Of a stretch of DNA of 64,000 bases, positions 45,235 to 57,836 are shown piece after piece (the stretch's first letter is position 1; each line of letters opens with the position of its first letter). Location: contig OZ251549.1 in the NCBI GenBank assembly GCA_965243415.1, positions 124,001-188,000 on the forward strand, in the 5' to 3' direction. The notes under the pieces are model-generated. The model was given only the letters and a program-made list of their open reading frames with translations, had not been told where the DNA came from and did no database searches. A program made the translations under genes and the position numbers. This DNA is from G965204755 sp965243415. Lineage in GTDB: Bacteria; Acidobacteriota; Vicinamibacteria; Marinacidobacterales; Marinacidobacteraceae.

Positions 45235-46456
45235 TCGCTCGGTCCTTTCCGGGGAGATCAGGACGGGCATTCCGGGGGGCATTCTCGCCCAAGGCGGCGC
45301 CGCGCCGCGGGCTGCCGGCTTCGCCCGCCGGTTCGGCGAAGGGTCGGGGGAAGGGTCCGGGGAAGGATTCGGCAGGGAACGGGACGGGAGCGAGCCGGGC
45401 GTCCGGGCCCGCGGACCCGATCCCCGGCGCCCCGCTGCGGACGAACCGGTCGGCGATCTCCGCGAACCAGGGCTCGACAGCGCGGTAGAGCCGGTTCCGG
45501 CAGTGGAACCGGTAGAGGTAGGTGCGACCGTCCACCAGGTTGTAGATGACCCATTCCAGGTAGTCGGCGAGTTGCGTCTCGACCGAGTAGAGCACGGCGA
45601 TGCCCCGGCCGTCGGCGAAGATGTCGTGGCGGAGCATCCGGTAGTTCTCGCCCAGGCTCTCGACCGCCTCGCTGTAGAAACTCTCCAGGGTGGCGCCCGG
45701 CGCCGCCTCCTCGATCGTGAGTTCGAGCGTCGCGTGGACCGTGGCCCCGCCCGCTTCCACCGCCAGGGGGGCGCTGCGGAAGCCCACGAACAGGGTGCGG
45801 TCCGAGTCCCGGAGGACATGCGACCGGGTCCAACTGCGGGGGTGGCGGATCTCGACCTCGAACACCGAGTCCCGATAGACCTCGAAGTAGCCGGAAGTCT
45901 CCAGGGAGAACCCCGAGTACATCCGGTCGAGCGTGGGCCCGTAGGCCCGGACGCTGCGCGCCTCGCCGGTGGTGAAGACCCCGTAGAGCCGGTCGCCGTC
46001 TTCGAGGAGCAGCAGCCGGCCGGCCTGCGGGCGCCGCTCGAATTCGAAGGCCCAGATCCGCCCTTCGAGGTCGCCCAGGCGGAAGTCCTCCTCGGAGAGC
46101 ACCGTCTGCCCGCCGATGTAGTAGCGGTCGGCCACTTCGCGCAGGGAGGAGCCGGCCGGCGCCGGGCCGGCCATCACCTGCACCTGGATGCCGTCCCGGT
46201 CCGGGACATCCACCGAGGGGCCGGTGAAGGTGGTCATGCGGAAGCCGCCCTGTTCGTTCGAGGCCGAAGTCCAGCCCTGGGGCAGCGGCAGGGACACGGC
46301 GATGTCCGGCACATAGACCGTGATCAGGGGCGGCTGCCGCTCCGTCCGGCAGGAGGCGGCCCCGCCGACCGCGAGGACCGTCGCCGCCAGGGCGGCGAGA
46401 ACGGCGGGAAGACCCGGGCCATCCGGCAGACGAAGGGGGAGGCCCGGCCGGCGCAT
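45215..46456 (-). CDS. Probable lipoprotein of unknown function
   Basis: 413 residues. The N-terminus (MRRPGLPLRL...VLAVGGAASC) carries a lipobox-like GAASC with a Cys at about residue 36. Two similar beta-rich domains follow (ISLPLPQGW-like start VSLPLPQGWTSAS at about 55 and FEVEIRHPRSWTRSH at about 215), reminiscent of PsbP/DUF1795-type folds that occur in duplicate. No catalytic motif. The last 55 residues are low complexity. It starts 5 bp after the guaB stop and overlaps the next gene, so guaB, this gene and DUF5916 probably form one transcript. Confidence 0.7.
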   Translation of the reverse strand: MRRPGLPLRLPDGPGLPAVLAALAATVLAVGGAASCRTERQPPLITVYVPDIAVSLPLPQGWTSASNEQGGFRMTTFTGPSVDVPDRDGIQVQVMAGPAPAGSSLREVADRYYIGGQTVLSEEDFRLGDLEGRIWAFEFERRPQAGRLLLLEDGDRLYGVFTTGEARSVRAYGPTLDRMYSGFSLETSGYFEVYRDSVFEVEIRHPRSWTRSHVLRDSDRTLFVGFRSAPLAVEAGGATVHATLELTIEEAAPGATLESFYSEAVESLGENYRMLRHDIFADGRGIAVLYSVETQLADYLEWVIYNLVDGRTYLYRFHCRNRLYRAVEPWFAEIADRFVRSGAPGIGSAGPDARLAPVPFPAESFPGPFPRPFAEPAGEAGSPRRGAALGENAPRNARPDLPGKDRASVAPGV

Positions 46457-46460
46457 CCCG

Positions 46461-47978
46461 CTACTCCAGCCGGTAGTTCGGGGCTTCCTTGGTGACCACC
46501 ACATCGTGGGCGTGGCTCTCCCGCTGGCCGGCGCCGGTCACCCGGACGAACTCCGCGTTCCGCTGCAGGTCGGGGATGGCGCGGCAGCCGGCGTAGCCCA
46601 TCCCCGAACGGAGGCCGCCGAGCAGTTGCTGCACCACCCCGGCCACCGGCCCCTTGGTCGGCACCCGGCCCTCGATCCCCTCCGGCACCAGGCCGGAGCG
46701 CGGCTGGCCGGCCTGCTGGTAGCGGTCCGCGGTGTGGCCGCTCATCGCCCCCAGCGAGCCCATGCCCCGGTAACTCTTGAAGGCGCGCCCCTGGTAGAGG
46801 ATCGTCTCGCCCGGGCTCTCGTCGGCGCCGGCGAGCAGGTTGCCGATCATGACCGAGTCCGCGCCGGCGGCGATCGCCTTGACGATGTCGCCGCTGAAGC
46901 GGATGCCGCCGTCGGCGATCAGCGGCGCGCCGCTCGACTCGGTGGCGGAGCGCACCGCGCGGATGGCGGAGAACTGCGGCATCCCGGTGCCGGCGACCAC
47001 CCGGGTGGTGCAGATCGAACCGGGCCCCATCCCCACCTTCACCCCGTCGGCCCCGGCTTCGACGAGGGCGGTCGCCGCTTCCGCGGTGGCGATGTTGCCG
47101 GCGACGACTTCCACCGCGGCGCGGCCCCGGTCGGCCAGGAGCCGCTTGAGGCGGCGGACGGTCTCCAGGCCGCTCTCGGTGTGGCCGTGCGCGGTGTCCA
47201 CCACGATCGCGTCCACTTCGCGCTCGGCGAGCGCCTCGGCGCGGGCGAGGGCGGCGTCGCCGACCCCGATCGCCGCGGCGCAGCGCAGCCGGCCGCGGTC
47301 GTCGCGGGTGGCGTCCGGGTACTCCTTCGCCTTGCGGAGGTCCTTGAAGGTGAGCAGCCCCGCCGGGGCGCCCCGCTCGTCCACCACCGGGAGTTTCTCC
47401 ACCCGGTGGCGGTGGAGGATCGCCCGGGCCTCGTCGAGGCCCCGCCCGTCGGCGATGGCGCCGACCGGGACCGTGTGGAGTTCCCGGGTCATCAGGTCCC
47501 GCACCCGTTTGTCGCTGTCGGCGTCGAAGCGGAGGTCGCGGTGGGTGAGGATGCCGACCAGCCGCCCCTCGCCGTCGGTCACCAGCAGGCCGGAGATGCC
47601 GTGGCGCTCCATGAGCCGGACCGCCTCCGCGACCGGCGCCTCCGGGGCCACCCCGATGGGTTCGACCACCACCCCGCCCTGGGCGCGCTTCACCTTGGCC
47701 ACTTCCGCCGCCTGGGCCTCCACCGGGAGGTTCCGGTGGATCACGCCGATCCCGCCCAGTTGGGCGACGGCGATCGCCAGGCGGGCCTCGGTGACGGTGT
47801 CCATCGCCGCGCTCACCAGCGGCGCCTTGAGGGAGATGCGGCGGCTGAACCGGGTGCCCACCTCGCAGTCCGCCGGCAGCACCGCCGAGTAGCGCGGCTT
47901 CAGCAGGACATCGTCGAAGGTCAGCGCCACTTCGAGGGTCTCCGGGCCCGCCGGCGTTCCGGGCCGGGCGGCTCCCAT
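46461..47978 (-). CDS. guaB: Inosine-5'-monophosphate dehydrogenase
   Basis: 505 residues. TFDDVLLKPRYSAVLP at the N-terminus, two CBS repeats (VRLMERHGISGLLV and VRDLMTRELHTVPVG, about residues 120-235), the active-site loop GPGSICTTRVVAGTG with the catalytic cysteine, and the flap region YRGMGSLGAMSGHTADRYQQ are all present. It oxidises IMP to XMP with NAD+, the committed step to guanine nucleotides, in the cytoplasm. The ATG at 47976-47978 has GGAGA 5 bp upstream. A TTG 27 bp further up is less likely. Confidence 0.97.
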   Translation of the reverse strand: MGAARPGTPAGPETLEVALTFDDVLLKPRYSAVLPADCEVGTRFSRRISLKAPLVSAAMDTVTEARLAIAVAQLGGIGVIHRNLPVEAQAAEVAKVKRAQGGVVVEPIGVAPEAPVAEAVRLMERHGISGLLVTDGEGRLVGILTHRDLRFDADSDKRVRDLMTRELHTVPVGAIADGRGLDEARAILHRHRVEKLPVVDERGAPAGLLTFKDLRKAKEYPDATRDDRGRLRCAAAIGVGDAALARAEALAEREVDAIVVDTAHGHTESGLETVRRLKRLLADRGRAAVEVVAGNIATAEAATALVEAGADGVKVGMGPGSICTTRVVAGTGMPQFSAIRAVRSATESSGAPLIADGGIRFSGDIVKAIAAGADSVMIGNLLAGADESPGETILYQGRAFKSYRGMGSLGAMSGHTADRYQQAGQPRSGLVPEGIEGRVPTKGPVAGVVQQLLGGLRSGMGYAGCRAIPDLQRNAEFVRVTGAGQRESHAHDVVVTKEAPNYRLE

Positions 47979-48110
47979 GGCGATCTCCGGAGCTCTCGCG
48001 GTCAACGGGATTCCGTCAGCGGGGGCTTCCGTCAGCGGGCTTCCGTCAGCGGGGGCGGTTCCGCGCCGGGTTCCCGGTCGGTTCCGGATCGGGCCGGGGG
48101 CCGGGTCGGC

Positions 48111-50996
<2,886 letters not shown>

Positions 50997-51162
50997 GGCT
51001 GCGGAGCCTCAGGCCTCCGCGGGGTCGGAACCGGTGCGAGCGGCGGCGGCGCCGGGGAGCCGGCGAGCCGACGGCTCCCGGCGCCGGGACCCGGGGAGGA
51101 ACTCCGGGACGGAATCCGGCGCCGGGCGCCCTGCGGGGTTCCCGGGAACGGAACCCACCCCG

Positions 51163-52194
51163 TTACCGGGTGTAGTCCACGATGTGGTCGAGCGGGTTCT
51201 GCGGGCGTCCGTCGAGCCACACTTCATAGTGAAGATGGGGGGCGCGGCTGCGACCGGTGTTGCCGACCAGCCCCACCACCGAGCCGCGCCGGAGCCGCTG
51301 GCCGCGGCGGACATCGACCCGGGAGAGATGGGCGTAGCGGGTAACCGCGCCGAAACCGTGGGAGACGACCACGTTCTTGCCGTAGGTGGGCGAGGTGGCG
51401 GCGTCCACCACGACGCCGTCGGCGGTGGCGCGCACCGGCGCGCCCGGACTGGCGACGATGTCGAGTCCCTGGTGCCACTCGATCTCGCCGGTGAACGGGT
51501 CGCTGCGCCGCCCGAAGCCGGACGCGATGTAGCCCCGCAGCGGCCAGACCGAGGGCGTCGAGGCCAGCAGCCGGGTCTTCTCCCGCATGCTGCGTTCGAG
51601 GGCCAGCCCCTGCTGGTCGAGCCGGGCGATGCGGCTGGAGAGATCCTCGATCCGGTCGCTCACATAGTCGTAGCCGCTGGCGGCGTCCACCGCGCCGCCG
51701 ATGCCGGCCACCCGCGCCGGGAGCGGGTCGGCGCCGGCCAGCACCGCCAACTTGCGCATCTGCACCTCGAGGGCTTCGATCCGGCCGGCCATGCGCTCGG
51801 TGTCCCGGGCGTACCCCTGACCCTGCTCCCGGAGGGCGTCCCGCTCGGCGACCAACCCGGCGGAGACCTCGCCCGCGCCGACCAGCAGACTGGCGTAGTG
51901 GACGACCCCCAGCAACACCGCCGCCCCGGCGAGGAGCGCGACCCACCGCAGGCGCGAGGAACCGAGGCGATACTCTGCGGGCGTTCCCCGGCCGGCGCCG
52001 AACACCATGACCCGGATGGAATTCCGCTCGCCGGGCCCGGCGAGGAACCGGCGCGCCCGGTCCCCCAGACGGGCGCGGAGCACCCCGGCGAGACCGGCGC
52101 AGCGACGGGCGAATCGGGGAACGAGCCCCCCGACGGGGCCCGCTTCGAAGCCCGGATTCGGGCGCGGATCGGGGCTCAGGTCGTCCTTGGGCAT
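51163..52194 (-). CDS. M23 (LytM) peptidoglycan peptidase, membrane-anchored
   Basis: 343 residues. A transmembrane segment (WVALLAGAAVLLGVVHYASLL, about 85-105) is followed by a coiled coil (about 110-195) and a LytM domain: GFGRRSDPFTGEIEWHQGLDI holds the zinc ligands H and D, and PHLHYEVWLDG the HxH. It should cleave cross-links in peptidoglycan or activate amidases. ATG 52192-52194 is 14 bp after TAGAAT (52209-52214) on the minus strand. A GTG at 52218 lies upstream of that hexamer and is less likely. Confidence 0.9.
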   Translation of the reverse strand: MPKDDLSPDPRPNPGFEAGPVGGLVPRFARRCAGLAGVLRARLGDRARRFLAGPGERNSIRVMVFGAGRGTPAEYRLGSSRLRWVALLAGAAVLLGVVHYASLLVGAGEVSAGLVAERDALREQGQGYARDTERMAGRIEALEVQMRKLAVLAGADPLPARVAGIGGAVDAASGYDYVSDRIEDLSSRIARLDQQGLALERSMREKTRLLASTPSVWPLRGYIASGFGRRSDPFTGEIEWHQGLDIVASPGAPVRATADGVVVDAATSPTYGKNVVVSHGFGAVTRYAHLSRVDVRRGQRLRRGSVVGLVGNTGRSRAPHLHYEVWLDGRPQNPLDHIVDYTR

Positions 52195-52208
52195 TGGGCG
52201 AACCTGTG

Positions 52209-52214
52209 ATTCTA
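52209..52214 (-). promoter_or_regulatory. -10-like TAGAAT before the M23 peptidase gene
   Basis: TAGAAT on minus, 14 bp before the chosen ATG, with an AGG at 8-nt spacing to the ATG. No clear -35. Confidence 0.35.
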
Positions 52215-52269
52215 CCACCTTTTTCGGACAGATCTTCCGGGGGGCGGGCGGCGGCGGGGTCGGGGACGC

Positions 52270-53913
52270 TCAGGAGGTCGTGCTCCGGAACGCCAGCGCC
52301 TCCTCCAGGTGCCCGGGTTCGATCTCGCCGGCCCCGGCGAGGTCGGCGATGGTGCGGGCGACCCGGAAGGCGCGGGTCACCGCCCGCGCGGAGAGGCCCA
52401 GGTCGTCCATGGCCCAGGTCACCAGGGAGCGGAAGGGCCCGGCGGCGCGGCAGGCGCGGCGCACCTCGGCCACCGTCTCCGGGCGGCGGCCCCGGGCCCG
52501 CTCGAACCGCTCCCGGCGCGCCTCCCGCGCCCGGCCCACCCGTTCCCGGACGACGGCGGTGGGCTCCCCGGGGCCCCGGTCGAGCACCTCGACGGAACGC
52601 ACCGGGCGCACGGTGAGATGGAGGTCCATCCGGTCGAGGAGCGGACCGGAGATGCGGGAGCGGTAGCGGGCGATCGCCGAGGGGGTGCAGGAGCAGGGTC
52701 GCCCCTCGTCGCCGTCGAAGCCGCAGGGACAGGGGTTCATCGCCGCCACCAGTTGGAACCGGGCCGGGAAGCGCACCGAGTGCCGGGCGCGCCCGATGTG
52801 GATCTCGCCGCTCTCGAGCGGCTGGCGCAGGCACTCGAGCACCGAACGGCGGAACTCCGGGAGTTCGTCGAGGAAGAGGACGCCCCGGTGGGCCAGGGTG
52901 ATCTCCCCCGGGTTCGGTCCCGGCCCGCCCCCGGCCATGCCGGCGTAGGAGATCGTGTGGTGGGGGGCGCGGAACGGGGGCCGCCCGGCGGGGAACGCCG
53001 GCGACTGGCCGACCGCCGAGCGGATGCGGGCCACTTCGAGCGCTTCGGCGGCGGAGAGGCGCGGCAGCAGGTCCGGGAGGACGCTCACCAGCAGCGTCTT
53101 GCCGCTTCCCGGGGGGCCGGTGAACAGCAGGTTGTGGCCTCCGGCGGCGGCGATCTCGAGGGCGCGGCGGGCCTTGAGTTGCCCCCGCACCTCGGCGAGG
53201 TCCACCGGCGGGGAACCGTCCGGCCGCCGTCCGGGAGGCCGGCCGGCGGCGGGGAGGTGCGGGGCCGGCAACTCGGCGGCGGCGAGCAGGGACACCGCCT
53301 GCGCCAGACTGGCCGCGGGGTGGACCGAGAGCCCCGGGGCGAGGGCGGTCTCGTCGGCGTTCTCCGGGGGGACGATGGCCGCGCCCAGGCCCGACTCGGC
53401 GGCGGCCCAGGCGATGGGGAGCGCCCCGCGCACCGGCCGGAGGGACCCGTCGAGCGCCAGTTCGCCGAGGAGGAGCGTGTCCGGGAGCCGCCGCCGGGGG
53501 AGACCGCCGGCCGCCGCCATGATGCCGACCGCCACGGCGAGGTCGAACCCCGCGCCCTCCTTGCGGACGCCCGCCGGCGCCAGGTTCACGATGAGGTGGC
53601 AGGGGGGCGGTTCGGCGCCGCCGTTCCTCAGGGCCGCGTGGACCCGCTGCTGCGCCTCCCGGACCACCGCGTCGGGCAGCCCGACGGTGCGGAAACTGGA
53701 ACGGCCGTCGGCGGCGAGTTGCATGTCCACCTCGACCCGGACCAGGAGTCCGTCCACCCCGACGACGGTCCCGGTGCGGGTGACCGCCAGCCGCCGCCGG
53801 GAGGGCGAGACCGCCGGCGGCGGGGAGGCGGCCGGCGGGGGCCGCTCGGCGAGGGCGGCGGAAGCCGGGGCTTCGGTCGGGGGAGCGGGGGCGGAAGGCA
53901 GAGAGACAGGCAT
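52270..53913 (-). CDS. comM: Mg-chelatase-like ATPase, ComM/YifB family
   Basis: 547 residues. N-terminal ChlI-like Lon-protease-fold region (LAPAGVRKEGAGFDLAVAVGIM), Walker A NLLFTGPPGSGKTLL, Walker B GVLFLDELPEF, and the zinc-finger-like MNPCPCGFDGDEGRPCSCTP with C-terminal Mg_chelatase_C helices. ComM is a helicase that aids branch migration of donor DNA in natural transformation. Many bacteria have it without known competence. The ATG follows GGAGGGGGT. The first 45 residues are Pro/Ala-rich. Confidence 0.92.
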   Translation of the reverse strand: MPVSLPSAPAPPTEAPASAALAERPPPAASPPPAVSPSRRRLAVTRTGTVVGVDGLLVRVEVDMQLAADGRSSFRTVGLPDAVVREAQQRVHAALRNGGAEPPPCHLIVNLAPAGVRKEGAGFDLAVAVGIMAAAGGLPRRRLPDTLLLGELALDGSLRPVRGALPIAWAAAESGLGAAIVPPENADETALAPGLSVHPAASLAQAVSLLAAAELPAPHLPAAGRPPGRRPDGSPPVDLAEVRGQLKARRALEIAAAGGHNLLFTGPPGSGKTLLVSVLPDLLPRLSAAEALEVARIRSAVGQSPAFPAGRPPFRAPHHTISYAGMAGGGPGPNPGEITLAHRGVLFLDELPEFRRSVLECLRQPLESGEIHIGRARHSVRFPARFQLVAAMNPCPCGFDGDEGRPCSCTPSAIARYRSRISGPLLDRMDLHLTVRPVRSVEVLDRGPGEPTAVVRERVGRAREARRERFERARGRRPETVAEVRRACRAAGPFRSLVTWAMDDLGLSARAVTRAFRVARTIADLAGAGEIEPGHLEEALAFRSTTS

Positions 53914-54453
53914 ACCCCCTCCAGAACGGACGGCGGCGAATTCCTGCCCGCGAAAGGCCGGAATTTCGCCCCGTTTCGGATAAGTCGTGTTCCGGGCTCG
54001 TTCCGGACCGGTTCCGGGCCCCTTCTTCGGGTGCGTCCGGGCTCCGCCGTCCGCCTCCGACTCCCCGCGGAGGCCGACGCCGGGAAACCCTCCGCCCGGC
54101 GCTCCCGACGGGCGCTCCGGCTCGACGGGGGACGCCGGCGCCGCCGCGCGGGTCGTTCCTGCCTCGCCGGACCCCGGCGGGCGCTCCCGGTGGAAGGCCG
54201 GCGGGTTCGGGGAACCTGCACCGAACGGGGTTCGGGCGACGGCGGGGACCGTTCGGGGTCGGGATCGTCCGGGGGCGGGATCGTTCGGGTGGGGCCGGTC
54301 GCTACGATTCCGCTCCGCGCCCGCCCGGCGCGCCCCGGCGGCCGGCGCTTCCGGCCGGGCCGGCCCTCCGGCGTCTGCAACGCGCCGGCGGCGGGGTCCC
54401 GCCCGGCCGCCCCGCGACCCGCGCCGGGGCCGGAGCGCGGAACCACCGAACCA
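53914..54453. other. Intergenic stretch between divergent genes, 540 bp
   Basis: No gene is supported. GC-rich throughout, with short repeats of GTTCGGG and GATCG around 54245-54300. A CTACGAT at 54302-54308 is the only A/T-rich spot and might be a -10 for the ccdA cluster, but the leader would be about 145 nt. No terminator hairpin with a T-run. Confidence 0.4.
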
Positions 54454-55182
54454 ATGGACTTCCTGACCCTGCTGACCGCGCTCGGCGCCGGGGTGATCTC
54501 GTTCATCTCCCCCTGCGTCCTGCCGCTGGTCCCCGGCTACATCTCCTTCGTCTCCGGGACCTCGCTCAGCGAACTGGCCGAGTCCGGCGGCGCCGAGTAC
54601 CTCCGCCGCCGGCGCCGGGTGGTGGTGAACACGCTGGCCTTCGTGCTCGGTTTCTCCGTGGTGTTCGTGGCGATGGGCGCCTCGGCGACCTATGTGGGCC
54701 AGTGGCTCGCCGGGAACCGGATCTGGCTGGGGCGGATCGCCGGGACGGTGATCGTGCTGTTCGGGCTCCATGTCATGGGCGTCTTCAAGATCGGCCTGCT
54801 GAACCTGGAGAAACGCCTCCACACCGAGCGCGAGCCGGTGGGCCTCCTGGGCTCCTTCGGGATCGGGCTGGCCTTCGCCTTCGGCTGGTCGCCCTGCATC
54901 GGGCCGATCCTGGCCACGGTCCTGGTCCTGGCGGCGCAGCGCGAGACGGTGGGCCAGGGGATCGTGCTGCTCAGCGTCTATTCGCTGGGTCTGGGCGGCC
55001 CCTTCCTGCTGACCGGCCTGGCGGTGAACCGGTTCCTGACGATCTCCAAGAAGATCAAGCGGCACATGCGGGTCATCGAGATCGTCAGCGGCATCCTGCT
55101 GGTGGTCATCGGCGTGCTGGTCTTCACCGACAGCCTGCAGGCGCTCTCCCGCTACCTCACTTTCCTGCCGGTCCTGGGCTGA
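54454..55182 (+). CDS. ccdA: Cytochrome c biogenesis/thiol-transport protein, CcdA type
   Basis: 242 residues with six predicted transmembrane helices. The paired cysteine helices SFISPCVLPLVPGYISFVSG and FAFGWSPCIGPILATVLVL are the family's redox-active motifs. It passes electrons from cytoplasmic thioredoxin across the membrane to periplasmic partners. It is followed at short distances by a cytochrome c and a TlpA-like protein, its expected redox partners. No ribosome-binding site is visible before the ATG. Confidence 0.92.
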   Translation: MDFLTLLTALGAGVISFISPCVLPLVPGYISFVSGTSLSELAESGGAEYLRRRRRVVVNTLAFVLGFSVVFVAMGASATYVGQWLAGNRIWLGRIAGTVIVLFGLHVMGVFKIGLLNLEKRLHTEREPVGLLGSFGIGLAFAFGWSPCIGPILATVLVLAAQRETVGQGIVLLSVYSLGLGGPFLLTGLAVNRFLTISKKIKRHMRVIEIVSGILLVVIGVLVFTDSLQALSRYLTFLPVLG

Positions 55183-55243
55183 GGGCCGCTCCCGGGACGC
55201 TCCGCCCGCCGCTGCCGCAGAATCCCCCGCCCCCGCTCCCCCG

Positions 55244-55648
55244 ATGTTCCTCGCCGCTTCGATCCTGTTCTCCGTCCTTTCCCCGACGCCCGTCGCCGCC
55301 GCCCCGGTCCAGGAGCCCTGGGTGGCCCCCGAAGAAGCGCGAGCGGTGGAGAACCCGATCCCGCCGAGCGAAGAGGCGCTCGCCGCCGGCCGCGCCGCCT
55401 ACGAGGCGCGCTGCGCCACCTGCCACGGGGACGCCGCGAAGGGCGACGGCAAGGCCACCCGCTTCATCCGCCCGGCGCCGGCGGACCTCTCCACCGTCGA
55501 GGCCCGCGACCGGATGACCGACGGGGAGATCTTCTACAAGATCACCGAAGGCCGGAAGCCGATGCCGGGGATGGCCCGGACCCTGAGCGAAGAGGAGCGC
55601 TGGCAGGTGGTGCACTACCTGCGGACGCTCCAACCGCCCCCGGACTGA
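55244..55648 (+). CDS. Small periplasmic cytochrome c
   Basis: 134 residues. A signal peptide (about 1-20) precedes a class I c-type domain with the haem motif CATCH (residues 57-61) and a downstream methionine ligand in RKPMPGMARTL. An electron carrier, likely periplasmic. Same strand as ccdA, 61 bp downstream. Confidence 0.9.
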   Translation: MFLAASILFSVLSPTPVAAAPVQEPWVAPEEARAVENPIPPSEEALAAGRAAYEARCATCHGDAAKGDGKATRFIRPAPADLSTVEARDRMTDGEIFYKITEGRKPMPGMARTLSEEERWQVVHYLRTLQPPPD

Positions 55649-55765
55649 CGCCCCCGAACCGGCGCCCGCCTCCACCCGATTCTCCCGCCCCGATCGCCGC
55701 CCCCGCCCGATCGCCCGCCCCGATCCCCCCGAGCCGCCCCCGCCCGTCCGCCCCGGAGACCCCCG

Positions 55766-56338
55766 TTGCCGAACCTCCCGTCCCCTCCCCCGTCCTTCCG
55801 CTCCCCGGCCGGCGTCCGCGTCCTCCTCGCTCCGGGCCTGGCGCTGCTGCTCGCCGCCTGCGGGGCGCCCCCGGCGGACGGGGAGGGCGGCCCCGCCGGC
55901 GGAGTCGCCGCGGAAGCGCCGAACCTCACCCTGCCCCGGGCGGACACCGGCGAGCCCCTCGGCCTGCGCGAAGCCGGCCGCGACCGGGTGGTGCTGGTGG
56001 ACCTCTGGGCCACCTGGTGCGTCCCCTGCGTCGCCGAGTTGCCGCACCTGCAGGAACTCTCGACCCGTTTCGCGGACGAGGACTTCCTGATGCTGGGCAT
56101 CGTCCTCGAGTCCGGGAGCGCCGAGGAGGTCGCCGAGTTCGTCGCCGACCGCGGGCTCACCTACCCCAATGTGATGGGGTCCGACGAAGCCCGGGACTCC
56201 TTCGGGCCCTTCCTGGGCTATCCGACGAAGTACCTGGTGGGGCGCGACGGGCGGATCCTGAAGCGGTACTTCGGCCCGGTCGGGGAGGTCCTCGACGAGG
56301 AGATCGGCGCGCTCATCGAGACCGGCGTCCTCGACTGA
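55766..56338 (+). CDS. TlpA/ResA-like thioredoxin lipoprotein
   Basis: 190 residues. A lipobox LLLAAC (Cys at residue 32) and a thioredoxin fold with active site WCVPC (84-88, in LWATWCVPCVAELPHL) and the cis-proline loop FLGYPTKYLV. It reduces periplasmic disulphides, for example apocytochrome c, using electrons from CcdA. The start is TTG at 55766. Last gene of the ccdA-cytochrome c-tlpA cluster. Confidence 0.9.
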   Translation: MPNLPSPPPSFRSPAGVRVLLAPGLALLLAACGAPPADGEGGPAGGVAAEAPNLTLPRADTGEPLGLREAGRDRVVLVDLWATWCVPCVAELPHLQELSTRFADEDFLMLGIVLESGSAEEVAEFVADRGLTYPNVMGSDEARDSFGPFLGYPTKYLVGRDGRILKRYFGPVGEVLDEEIGALIETGVLD

Positions 56339-56401
56339 GAGCGCCGGGCCGCCGGCCTCCCGGGGGCGGATCGGGAGGCGGCGGCCGGTTCGGCCCGACC
56401 C

Positions 56402-57715
56402 TCAGTCCTTCGCGGCCCCTTCCAGGTCCAACTGGCCCTCGGAGGCGGCCACCACCGAAGCGACGGTCATGTCGCCGGTCACATTGGTGGCGGTGCGGAG
56501 CATGTCCAGGATGCGGTCCACGCCCAGGATGAGCGCCACGCCTTCGGTAGGCACCCCGATCGCCTGCAGGATGATCACCAGCATGATGATCCCGGCGCCG
56601 GGGACCGCAGCGGTCCCGATGGAGGCCATCACCGCGGTCAGGACGATGGCCAGTTGCCCCTCGAGCCCCACGTCGATGCCGTACGCCTGCGCGATGAAGA
56701 GCGCCGCCGCCGCCTGGTAGAGGGCGGTGCCGTCCATGTTGATGGTGGCGCCGAGCGGCAGCACGAACGAGGAGACCTCCTCGGAGACGCCGAGGCGCAT
56801 CGTCCGGCGCATGGTCACCGGCAGGGTGGCGCCGCTGGAACTGGTGGAGAAGGCCACCAACTGCACCGGCCCGGCGCCGGAGAGGAACCGGCGCCAGCCG
56901 AGCGGGGAGAAGAACCGCAGGATCAGCGGGTACACCACGAACATCTGGGTGGCCAGCCCGGCGACCACCACCAGGCAGTAGAAGCCGAGCGACCACAGCA
57001 GTTCCCCCACCTGGCCGGGGTCGTCGCCGGCCATCCCGGAGATGGCCCGGGCGATGAGCGCGAACACCCCGAGCGGCGCCACCCGCATCACCAGGCCCAC
57101 GAACTCGATGACCACCGCCTCCAGGCCCTTGAAGAAGCCCAGCAGCGGCTTCGCGGTCGCCGCGGGGATGCGGATCAGGGCGATCCCGAACAGGAGCGCC
57201 ATGAACACGATCTGGAGCATGTTCCGGTTGCTCGAGGCCGAGCCCACGGCGTTCGGGGGAATCAGGTCCTCCAGGATGGCGAGCGGGCCGCGCTCCTCCA
57301 TCATCTGCTCGGCGGCGCCCTGCCGGCCGGCGGCGGCGTCCCGGTACTGCTCTCTCATCTCCGCCTTCATGGACTCCGGGACCCCCTCGCCGGGCTCCAG
57401 CAGGTTCGCGTAGGTCAGCCCGATGGTGACCGCCACCGCGGTGGTGGCCACATAGATCCCGATGGTCTTGCCGCCGATGCGGCTGACCTTGCGCAGGTCG
57501 CTGAGCGAGGCCACCCCGACGATGAGCGAGGCCAGCACCAGCGGCACCGCGATCAGTTGGAGCCCGTTCACGAACACCGTGCCGAAGGGCGCGATCCAGT
57601 CGTTCGTGAAGTCGTTCCAGCCGGAGAAGGCGGAGAGGACGCCGTAGACGATGCCGAGGACCAGACCGAGAACGATCTGCGCCCACATCTTTCGGTACCA
57701 GGGCTGCGGGGTCAT
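56402..57715 (-). CDS. Dicarboxylate/amino acid:cation symporter (DAACS family)
   Basis: 437 residues. The re-entrant loop FSTSSSGATLPVTM, NMDGTALYQAAAALFIAQ and the tip VLTAVMASIGTAAVPGAG, with DRILDMLRTATNVTGD, are the Na+ and substrate-binding motifs of GltP/GltPh transporters. It imports glutamate, aspartate or C4-dicarboxylates with cations across the inner membrane. An extra loop (about 108-140, acidic with RQGAAEQMMEERG) is larger than in GltP. Convergent with the tlpA cluster. Confidence 0.93.
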   Translation of the reverse strand: MTPQPWYRKMWAQIVLGLVLGIVYGVLSAFSGWNDFTNDWIAPFGTVFVNGLQLIAVPLVLASLIVGVASLSDLRKVSRIGGKTIGIYVATTAVAVTIGLTYANLLEPGEGVPESMKAEMREQYRDAAAGRQGAAEQMMEERGPLAILEDLIPPNAVGSASSNRNMLQIVFMALLFGIALIRIPAATAKPLLGFFKGLEAVVIEFVGLVMRVAPLGVFALIARAISGMAGDDPGQVGELLWSLGFYCLVVVAGLATQMFVVYPLILRFFSPLGWRRFLSGAGPVQLVAFSTSSSGATLPVTMRRTMRLGVSEEVSSFVLPLGATINMDGTALYQAAAALFIAQAYGIDVGLEGQLAIVLTAVMASIGTAAVPGAGIIMLVIILQAIGVPTEGVALILGVDRILDMLRTATNVTGDMTVASVVAASEGQLDLEGAAKD

Positions 57716-57836
57716 GGGACGGGGACCTCCGGGGAGGGCGGCCGGCGCCGGCGCCCGGTCGGGGTTCCGAACGGGAGGGCGCCGGTCGCGGCGGCGTCGG
57801 GGAACAGGGGGAGAGGCGGGGAGCGGCGGAGCGGGT